Source: Nepenthes gracilis
Taxonomy: Eukaryota; Streptophyta; Magnoliopsida; Caryophyllales; Nepenthaceae
Direction: 5' to 3'
Assembly (NCBI GenBank): GCA_033239525.1
Contig: BSYO01000004.1
Span: 17,150,037-17,214,036 of the forward strand
DNA: 64,000 nt
Under the pieces are notes generated by a model that saw only the letters and a list, made by a program, of their open reading frames with translations, was not told the origin of the DNA and searched no databases. Shown in pieces: positions 44,128 to 54,329 of the stretch (position 1 is its first letter; each line of letters begins with the position of its first letter). The translations under genes were made by a program, and so were the position numbers.

Positions 44128-46873
44128 TGTGATGACCCAAGTTTCAAAATATGATAATTAGGGTTAAATTGAAATAATAATTATCAAGAATTAGATTTAA
44201 AATGTAGAAAATTGAGTTTGGAAGTAGAAAAAGGAAGCTCGGCCTTATAAGGTATTGGTTTCTAATATATGGTTAATATGGGTGTTGAGGTTTCAAATTT
44301 CTAAAATATAGTTATTGGGAGGTAATTAAGTTAAAATAGGTGAATTGTGGTAAAAAAAAGGAGGAATCGGATTGAAAAGCCTAAAGTTCCTGAATTGATA
44401 AAATCGGAAATCAAAATTATAAATTGAGAAATGTTATTACATAAATAAGATTCAGGCTTTAAATTATGATAATAATGATTTATTAAGGTTATATAATCAA
44501 AATTATGGTCTAAGGATGTGAGAAATTGGGTTAGAAGGGTAGAAACGGGTCCCGAATGGTGAAAACGCAACGTTTTCGTGCTGCAGGCCTGATGTGCGCT
44601 TGACGAGCACCTGATGGTCGCTCGAGGCAAGGTGGGAGCAGAGTGTGTTATGAGGAGGGTGCCCGATGGGCGCTCAAGCGCTCCATTGAGCGCGATTTTG
44701 CACAAGGGACCGCCCGAGGATTGCTCGAGGGAAGGCCGGGGCAGCGATGGATAAGAGGAGGGCGCTCGATGGGCGCTCGAGCAATCCATTGAGCTCGATT
44801 TTACGAAGGGGAGCGCTCGAGGCATGCTCAAGTGCCCTGACGGATATAAAAAGGGGGCACACATTTACTTAACCATTCCGCGACATCCTGCAGAGAACAG
44901 AGGAGAAGAAGAGGGAAAGGGAAAGAGGAGAAGAGGAATCCAGCCATTATAAACCGTTTTTGCAGTGTTTTAATATCTCTAAAATTGTACTTATACTCTA
45001 AAAGCATGTTTCTCTATATTCTGCATAAATAATATCTATTTTTGTAAATTAATCGGATAGATTTCATATTTACAAGTATATACTACAATATCTGACTTCC
45101 ATTTTATGTAAATGCACATGTTTGGTATCCATTTTATGTCTGAAAGCTTGATCGAAAGCCTAGATACGAAAATTAAGGATTTGGTGCTTTAAATCCATGG
45201 TTCTGCATATTTACTATAAATTAACCGAATAGATTTTATGTTTATGAATGTGTTTGATATCCGTTTTATGTTTAGAATATTTATTGAAACCCTAAGCAAG
45301 AAAATGAATGGATTTAATGTTTAAAATCCATAATTTCTGATATGTGATAGTTAATATGTAAAAGAGTGCATTAGTGTTATGATTTATAATTGAGAAATTT
45401 ATATGAAACTGCACTGTTAAGTTTCTGTGGATTTCTGGAGTATTTTGAAGGATTAATGGTGAAATCCTTACTGATTTCTGAAGCTTGATGAGTTATAAGC
45501 TAAGAAAATGAGAGGAAAACTGTTTCTAATATTGTTAATTAGGACCCAGGACTGATATACGATTATGTGAGGTTCTCCAGTGTGCCTTAGGACATTACGG
45601 TGGTAATTGGGGTAACTCCATTCATGGAATTATACGTGGTCTGCCCTTCTTCCAAGCATTTACTGTGGAGGTTAGCAATCCTCCGATCCTGGAGGCTAAT
45701 AATCCTCCGTTGGCTTTGAATTGTGGGCCCTAAAACACAATTGGTCCCTATACCGTCACTGATACAGGCCTTTGATCGTGTGGCAAAAGCACAATTTGTT
45801 CTCAATTATTCACTTCCTTGGCTAGTAGGGTACGCTAATTGGGTCCCTATGATATTTAACTAGAGTTTTCTGATGAAAACAAGTGAAATTTGGAACTATT
45901 TTATAAAACCGTTACCTGTTTAAATAGAATCATGTTTTATTTCTGTTTTCCATGAATTGCTTCTGTTCTTTTGATCTAATATTAACGTAATTTTCTACCC
46001 TAGCATATTTATGTTATAACCTGAAAGTATAATTTATGCTTCCCGAGACCTGTTTATATGGAAATTATGCTTTCCTCATGATTATTGCACATGTTTCTGC
46101 TTATCTGCACATATGTTCTACAAGAAAGCGTAGATAATGATTTCTGAAGCCTGTTCATGTTGAATCATACTTTTCTCATATTTTCTATATATGTCCCTAT
46201 TCTTTTACAATTTCTATAACCATCTGTATATATACTCTTCATGAGATCATTATATTCTGCATGTTTTAGTATATTATGGGATTTCAACTCACTGTTTTAT
46301 TATTTTTCTCCCTCCAGATATGGATATAGAGAAGATACTGGAGGATCATGCCTATCTAGCAATTAGTAGTGAAAATTCTGTAGCATCGGTGAAGCCTTGA
46401 AGTAATCTTGAAGATTTAGAAATTCTAGCATTTTGCATGTATATGCCTAAATGGTGGACGAAATTATGTATTGATGATTATTATACTTCTAAAATCTGTT
46501 AGATTAGTAATTGGACTTCCGCAGGTTTTTATAGTTGCTTTCGCTATTCTGTTCTGGATATATTCAGGTCCTAGACAGCATCTCTTATATATTTTCTAAT
46601 TTAGTGGATAGGATTATATTTGAGCCATGGATGGAAATAGAAAATCGGTGGTCCTGTGAATGCGTGTTGTAGAAAATTTACGGTATAAATGGATAGTTGT
46701 GTGCATGTACTGGTTTGTTATATAGGTTTTGTACAGGTTTATGTTTCTATTTAACCCAATTTTAGGGGAAACTCTGCCTATTTTTCTCTAGAACCTTAAG
46801 CGAGACTTGGAATTCTGTTCTTGTTCTGTAATGACGAAATCATTTGAGGACAAAAAAAATCCATTCCGCCACA
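44128..46873 (+). repeat. 5' LTR of element A
   Basis: 2746 bp, TGTGATGACCC to CCGCCACA. A TATA box TATAAAAA at 44845-44852 lies just after a GC-rich block with repeated CTCGAG palindromes (44590-44840). It lacks about 60 bp, near 44955, that are present in the other copies. Non-coding; the 177-codon minus frame at 44331-44864 reflects the GC-rich repeats. Confidence 0.93.
44845..44852 (+). promoter_or_regulatory. TATA box of the element A 5' LTR
   Basis: TATAAAAA followed by GGGGGC. The equivalent site in element C (58216-58223) is intact, while in the 3' LTR of A it reads GATAAAAA (about 51211). Confidence 0.65.
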
Positions 46874-49800
46874 ATTGGTATAAGAGAAAACGAGATACCT
46901 TAGGAATGATCTGAATTATATGCAGAAACTTAGAAAATGATCCTGACTAATTGAATAAATTGGTATAGGCATAGGATGAACTAAGTTTTAGGTATTCTAG
47001 TCTGTTTAAGTTGAAAATTGGCTTGAACCAGGACTTAGTGATTAGGTTAATCGATATTGAATGTAGGCAAGACCTAGACCGATCAATGTAAGTTTAAGGA
47101 TTTAGGTCGAATTATTCTATAATTGGGTGAGATAAAGTAGTTAGGATTAGAGGGAATGTTCAAGTTTTAGCCCTAAGGATTTAAATTTCAAAATGCATCG
47201 ATCCTAACCGTCTCTCTAACCCGATTATTTGAGGTTAGTGATCTTGAGATGTTTGTGGATGTAAGAAATAGCACTACTTTCAGATAGAAGCTTTCCTCGG
47301 GGTGTCGATCGACCTCAAGGATGCGGAGAAGAAATTATTTAGGAGCACCTCAAGAATTTGAATCTAATCAGTGTCGAATCAGTGATGAATATGATAGTAC
47401 CAAAATAAGGTCTAAATAGTCAGTTTAGTTTAAGATAAGTTCAATCAGCCTTGGGATGAGGTCCTCACAGTTAGATATGACAGATAGGATAGAACTGATG
47501 GCTTGAGGATAAGATGTGAATCCTGTGGATTCCGGAGGTGTTGGCGGTATTGTCAATAATTGGATGCTTGAAAGAAGATAAGTTAATATTGCCTTAGATA
47601 AGATAAAAAGGTGAAGATTACCTAGGGTATGAAGTTCAAGAATAAAAAGATATTGCAGGGAACATTATAGTTTTGATACGGACAAATTTTTTGTTGAAAA
47701 GAAGTCTTTGAGAGAATGATTTACTTGGGATAATTTGATCGCATGATAGAGGATTTCCTATGTTCTCTCGCGATGGATAGAAAGGAAGTCCAGTATCTGA
47801 AACTGAGGTTTCGCAGTGCTAACTTTAGATGGCATATTAGGCCATACTTGGAAGTCATTAGGAAGATAAGAAAATTAGAAGAAACTATTAAAGAGAAGAT
47901 TGGCCAAATTGATTGACGAATAAAGTTATTGTTGAGGTTGTGCCGAGACCAGAAATGATTTTTAGGATTTAAGTATAATTGATGAGAATATTTGACGAAT
48001 TTTAAAAAGGTGGTTAACTAAAGAGTTAATGGCTTGATATTGGGAGTCTTTAAGATTAAGATATTCATGAGGCAGTGAAGTGTCACCGCGAACCGGTCCC
48101 GCTATCGGAACAAGTATGGTTATGGAAGCCTGAAAGGAGAACCCCTGTGATTTTGTTTAAGGTTGATCAAATAATAAAATCTTTGGATTTTAGCCAGATA
48201 ATTGTGAAAACTGAGTGGTCTGATTTGGGATAAATAAATTAACTTGACAATGGGATTTTAGATTGTTAAGTGTAGAAGATTTAGAGGTAGTTGAGGACTT
48301 TGCTAAAATTTTGGGAATGATTGTCTTAGCAATGTTTTTATGCCAGTTGAAATTTTAAATTTGTGGATTTTTTCCTTGTGATGTTAACCCCTTCGGGATC
48401 TTCTTGTGTTATGCAGATCCTCTAAGGAATTGAGATGTGCTCAAGGATACTTGTATAAATTATATCGAAGGAATACGATACCCTATAATTAGGTTATACG
48501 TTTTGAACGATAGGCAAAGTTGATTGAATTGAGGACAGATATTGAGTCTAAATTTAAAATGGATTGCACTTTTGAAATCAGTAGATGACCGTTCGAGAAT
48601 ATACGCAGGAAAGTTCGAGAGTGTATGTACTTGAAGGAAAGGACCCAACCAATCTATTTTAATGAGCGGTTTTGAAGTGATTGAAATTGGCTTTAGTCTC
48701 TAATGATTGTGTGAAATTGAAATAGTATCGGTGAGACACTAACAAAGATACTTTGGAGCCTCCGGAAAGTAGGATTTAACTAATAGACTAAGAGGTTAGC
48801 ATAGATGGTAATGCCTTTAAGAAAGATTTGGATTATGTCATCCTATATCAATAAATAATTACCCACAAGCAAAGTGAGGGAGATGTTCGTGAGGTGAAAT
48901 TGATCAACCTGTAATAAATATTTCATGATGAGATTTTTGAGGACTTAGAGATAATTCCTTGGAAAAAATTAAAGGCTTGTGAACCTAAAAGTTGAAGGCT
49001 GTAATAGGTAGATCTCGGTATGATTCAGGGAAAGTAAATATTGAGATCGATAGCCGCTATTGAAAATTCCCATTTGGGAATATGTGAAATTATTTTGGAG
49101 ATAACTCTGAATCTAATAAACTCAAGGATTAAAAGTAGTTGTGCTATGATGGAAATGTAACCTTAGGAGATCACGGGCAAAGCAATCTGTTTAAGGATTA
49201 TAATGATAGACTTTGATATTGTTAAGGAAAACTCTAGGATTCTACTTTCCCATATCGCTTGTGGATCGATGTCCTTAGGCTAAGTGGAAAAAGAAATCCT
49301 TGGTTAGAGTTACCCTTCCATGGTTTGAATTTAGCCGTTGGAAGTTTCTGCTTTAGGAAACGTGGATTTTATTTCGGGAGATAGTTTGATCTGATCAATT
49401 AAGGATCAAAATAGTTATGTTTTGACTGAATTCAACTTTGGGAATTGTAAATGGATAGACTTGTTTGAGGGTTACGTAGATGAACTTTGGTATTTTGAGG
49501 AAGAACGAGAAAGGAAATTATGGGTAGACTTATTTGCTTGGGGGAAACGGAATGTCACGTTTCTATGTTGGGGAAAGCAAAATCGTATCTGAAATGTGGG
49601 AGATATGAAGTTGGAAATAGGAAGCCCTTGTGGTTCCATATTAGAACAACCCACTAATCATGATTATGTAGGACGTGTTCAGGATGAATCAATGGGCTTA
49701 TCGGTATGCCAACAAGACCTGAAATTGCTCGTTGTAGAAGTTTTGAGATTCTGAGGTTGCAAATTGTTAAGGCCTCGAAATTTGAGGTAATGAATTAAAA

Positions 49801-50500
49801 CTGTATCGAAATTATAATTACTATTACAGTTAGGACTCTTGTTCTGTGGTGAATTGGGGATCTGTGAAGATTATTTTTGGTGTTATGGCTATATAAAAAT
49901 TAGTTTCGATCAAGGTTACTGCATAAATTTGGTGTCTGAAATAAAATATGTGTCTGATGAAAATGTCAGTTTGAGGACATGTCAACGAAATGAAGAAAAT
50001 ATAAAGTATCCTACTTTTGAAGTTTAGTTGTGGCTTGAAATTTATGTGGGGATTTTAGCTAAGTTTGATAAAAGAATTAGAATGCTAGGTTATGATCGTA
50101 ATGGTAAATTGTAATCAGACGACTCGGAGTCAAACGATTTAATCAGAATGCGTAACGAAAATGTCGAGAACATGTATATTATAAATTTTGAATTAAAGTT
50201 CTGAAGAAATGCTCAATTTCGAGGTCTTGCTTGAAGGAAGTAAGGCATTTTGCTTGCTTAAAGTTTAGAACCAAGATAGGAAAATAGTTAATGAATTGAA
50301 CTTTCTTGTGGATTTGATGAGTTTAGATGAGTCTAGAGCGAGTTAGGTACTAAAGATTGAGAACAATTTAGAGATTTCAGGTTTTCTAGAATAACCATCT
50401 TGATTTAGAAATGAATTGGAGACATTAAGAAAGTTCCTTGATTTTGAAAATTTAAAAATCGTTAAATTTTGAGGATGAAATTTCTACAAGTGAAGGAGAA
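46874..50500 (+). other. Internal region of element A, no recognisable coding
   Basis: Begins ATTGGTATAAGAG, a primer-binding site with the core TGGTATAAGAG (46876-46886; TGGTATCAGAG expected), and ends AAGTGAAGGAGAA, a polypurine-type tract. All frames are short. A 62-codon + frame (49839-50027, DYFWCYGYIKISFDQGYCIN) is kept open in element C as well (63267-63455), but no domain is recognised and its meaning is doubtful. A 60-codon minus frame (49472-49654) is likewise shared. Confidence 0.75.
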
Positions 50501-51975
50501 TGTAATGACCCAAGTTCCAAAATACGATAATTAGGGTGAAATTAAGTTAGTAATTATCAAGGATTAGGTTTAAAATGTGAGAAATTGAGTTCGGAAGTAG
50601 AAAGAGGAAGTTCGGCCTTATAAGGTATTGGTTTCCAAGATATGGTTAATATGGGTGGTGAGGTTTCAGATTTCTAAAATATGATAATTGAGAGGTAATT
50701 AAGTTAAAATAGGTGAATTGTGGTCAAAAGGAATGGGAGGAATCAGATTGAAAAGCCCAAAGTTTTAGAATTGGTAAAATTGGGGATCGAAATTATAAAC
50801 TGAGAAATGTGATTATGTAAATAAGATTTCATACTTTAAATTATGATAATCATGATTTATTAAGGTTATATAATCAAAATTAGGGTCCAAGGATATGAGA
50901 AATTGGGTTAGGATAGTCGAAACGAGTCCTGGATGGCGAAAACGCAACGTTTCCATGCTGCAGGCTCAATGTGCGCCTGATGACCACTCGAGGCAAGACG
51001 GGAGCGGAGTGTGTTACGAGGAGGGCGCTTGAGTGCCCCATCAAGCATGATTTTGCATAAGGGACTGCCCGAGAACCACTTGAGGCAAGGCTGGGGCGTG
51101 GCATGGATACAAGGAGGGCACTTGATGGGCGCTCGAGTGCCCCATCAAGCACAGTTTTGCGAAAGGGAGCGCTCAAGGCACGCTCGAGTGCCCCGACGGA
51201 GATAAAAAAGGGGCATGTGTTTTATCAGCCATTCCGCGACGTCCAGCAGAGAACGGAGGAGAAGAAGAGGGAAAGAGAAAGAGGAGAAGAGGAATCCGGC
51301 CGTTTCACTCCGATTCAGGTAAAAATGACGGTAAATTAGGCTCAGGCAAGTGTACTAGGGACGTTATATACTATTTTTACAGTGTTTTAATGTGACGACC
51401 CAGATTCTAAAACATAGAAGTCCCAGTCATGGAATCAAAATAATCAAAGAATCGAGAAAAATTAAAGGATGCTTAAATTGGAGAAGACCGGCCTCATATG
51501 GGTCAAAAGGAGGTTCAACTTTTCCTTGTGTCTAAAATTAAGGCCGGCCTTGTGTGAGGTAAAAAGAAGTCCAACCACTTTAAGTCTAAAGAAGTCATGG
51601 GCCTAAAACAAAACCAACTTGCGTATAAGAAGAAAAGAAGATCGGCCCCTTGAGGCCCAACAACTTCGACCTTCCCCTTTCATATAAAGACGTTCGGCCT
51701 CCTCTCGTGAAAATCAGTCCGGCTCCCCTTTTGTGAATCAGGATCAGAATCACAAACAGCCCAAAAAGGTTGGCCAGCGGCGGAGTGGGCCAAGTAGTTG
51801 GCCTGAAATGAACTAATGGCAACTGAAGAAAAAGCAGACTTTACTATTTAGTTTGAATCTAACTAAGCAGCGACCAAATGGAGTAAGTAAACTAACCTAG
51901 TTACTCCCATCTACCGTCAGTGAGTAAGTACAGGAGTAAGTAACTTGCCCCACTTACTCCACCGAACCCCTCCTC

Positions 51976-51983
51976 TATATAAA
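51976..51983 (+). promoter_or_regulatory. TATA box of element E
   Basis: CTATATAAACC context about 585 bp from the LTR start, with a GA-rich leader following. It is the best-formed core promoter among the LTRs here. Confidence 0.65.
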
Positions 51984-52389
51984 CCAGCGCTGGTTGATGG
52001 AAAAAGAGTGAACCCGGCAAGCAGTAAGGAAGAAGGGAGTGAAGGAGAGAGCTCCAAGACCGTAAAAACCGACTGTCAGGCAAGGAGGGAAGAATTTTGA
52101 GACAGCCCGTCAGGCAAGTGTACCTCGGACGCTGATTTTTAAGTCATACTTTAAGAATATTGCAGGTTACTTCGGATGTTGTTTTTAAGTTCGTGCTTTA
52201 AGAATATTGCAAGTATACACCTTTTCCCCTGCTTTTAAGATCATGATTTAACGAAAAATATGTGCATGTTTCATTACAAGTATATCTGATTCCGGATAAG
52301 TATATGTTATAATATGTACGATGTTTACTCAGATCATTAATTAAAGAAGAATCTCTATTAACCGCATGCTTGAAAGAAGTTCAGTTTTC

Positions 52390-53540
52390 CCGTAATGAAA
52401 ATTAAGTTCGGTTTTTCCTTGATAAAGAATCAATTCGGTTTTCCCGTAATGAAAAAGCACTCCGTCCCCTTGAGTAAAAATCACTCCGTCCAAAAAGAAT
52501 TCCGGCTTTTAATAAAGAAAAAGGAACTCCGGCTTTAAGAAATGAGCTCCGGCTTTATGTAAGGAAAAGAACTCCAGCCTTAATGAACTCCGGCCTTAAG
52601 TAAAATGAACTCCGACTTTAAAATGAACTCCGGCCTTTGAGAAAATAAGCTTCGTCCTCTGGGAAAAAGCACTTTGGATTTATGAAACTTCGACTTTTAA
52701 AAATTACTCCATCCCTTGAGTGAAAAGCACTCTGTTCCTTTGAGTAAAAAGCAGTCCGTCTGAAAAGTACTCCATCCCTTGAGTGAAAAGCACTCCGTTC
52801 CTTTGAGTAAAAAGCAGTCCGTTTGAAAAGTACTCCGTCCTTTGAGTAAAAAGCAGCCCGTCTGAAAAGTACTCCGTCCTTTGAGTAAAAAAAAGCAGTC
52901 CATCTGAAAAGCATTCCGTCCTTTGAGTAAAAAGTACTCCATCTTCTGAGTGAAAAGCACTCCGTCCAAAAAGAAGTCCGGCTTGTAATGTAAAATGAAC
53001 TCCGGCCGTAATAAATAAAAAGAACTCCGGCTTGTATAAGAAAAAAGAACTCCGGATTGTATAAAAAAAAAAAAAAAGAAAGAACTCCGGCTTTAATGAA
53101 CTCCGTCCTTTAAGAGAAATGAACTCCGGCTTTAATGAACTTCGTCTTTTAAATGAACTCCAGCCCAAATAAAGAAAAAGAACTCCGGCTTGCATAAGAA
53201 AATGAACTCCGGCCTTAATATGAAAATGAGCTCTGGCTTTGTATAAGAAAATGAGCTGCGGCCTTAATATGAAATGAACTCCGGCTTTTAATGAACTCCG
53301 TCCCTTGTGTACAAAGCACTCCGTCTCTTTTGGGAAAATCACTCCGTCCCTTTTGGCGAAAATCACTCCGTCCCTTTGAGCCAAAAGTACTCCGTCTGAA
53401 AAGCTCTCCGAAAGGCACTCCGTCCGAAAAAGCACGCCGTACAGAAAGCACACCTGCCTCTGTCGAAAAAGAACTTCGGCTTTTGTACTGAAAATGAAAC
53501 CGGCTCTGTTAACGAGAAAAGAGCTCCGGTCCTTCCTTGA
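52390..53540. repeat. Degenerate short tandem array (ACTCCGGCTT / ACTCCGTCC units)
   Basis: About 30 or more units of 20-45 bp built around GAACTCCGGCTT and CACTCCGTCC(C/T)TT(T)GAGTAAAAAG. A higher-order block at 52690-52970 repeats three to four times. Long minus-strand frames (for example 52704-53453) are opened by the repeat and are not genes. Confidence 0.88.
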
Positions 53541-53671
53541 TAAAAATCTAAAAATGCCCCAAGTATAAATTGTTTCAGAAAATATGTGCCGAAGAAATTT
53601 TCATGTATACTTAAAAGATAGCTGAAGATACATTATGCAAGTCTGATTTCCAAATGGGGTTTTTGATAAAA

Positions 53672-54329
53672 AGATGAACGATAGTCGTCCTCGGGGCTTG
53701 GTACAAGGAGGGAATGATGGCCGTCCTCGGGGCTTGGTATAAGGAGGGAATGATGGCCGTCCTCGGGGCTTGGTACAAGGAGGGAATGATAGCCGTCCTC
53801 AGGGATTGGTACAAGGAGGAAATGATAGCCGTCCTTAGGGCTTGGTACAAGGAAGGAATGATAGCCGTCCTCGGGGCTTGGTACAAGGAAGGAATGATAG
53901 CCGTCCTCGGGGCTTGGTACAAGGAAGGAATGATAGCCATCCTTGGGGCTTGGTACAAGGAGGGAATGATAGCCGTCCTCGGGGCTTGGTACAAGGAGGG
54001 AATGATAGCCGTCCTCGGGGCTTGGTACAAGGAGGGAATGATAACCGTCCTCGGGGCTTGGTACAAGGAGGGAATGATAGCCGTCCTCGGGGCTTGGTAC
54101 AAGGAGGGAATGATAGCCATCCTCGGGGCTTAGTACAAGAACGGAATGATAGCCGTCCTCGGGGCTTGGTACAAGGAGGGAATGATAGCCGTCAACGGGG
54201 CTTGGTACAAGGAGGTAATGATAGCCATCCTCGGGGCTTGGTACAAGAACGGAATGATAGCCGTCCTCGGGGCTTGGTACAAGGAGGGAATGATAGCCGT
54301 CAACGAGGCTTTATAAAAGGAGGAAAATA
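53672..54329. repeat. 36-bp minisatellite, about 18 copies
   Basis: The unit contains GGAATGATAGCCGTCCTCGG followed by GGCTTGGTACAAGGAG. Copies are mostly identical, with a few alternative forms (GGCCG, GCCATCC, CGTCAACG, CAAGAACG), some of which recur with a two-unit period near the right end. Since 36 is a multiple of three, frames stay open on both strands and encode 12-residue repeats such as MIAVLGAWYKEG; there is no sign that they are translated. Confidence 0.95.

Noticed and set aside
44331..44864. 177-codon minus frame in the element A LTR (also 50880-51176 and 58019-58360)
   Set aside because: These come from the GC-rich CTCGAG repeats near the promoter and differ in frame and content between the LTR copies.
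53672..54329. CRISPR-like regularity of the 36-bp array
   Set aside because: The repeats are directly adjacent with no unique spacers, and the sequence is from a plant nuclear genome.
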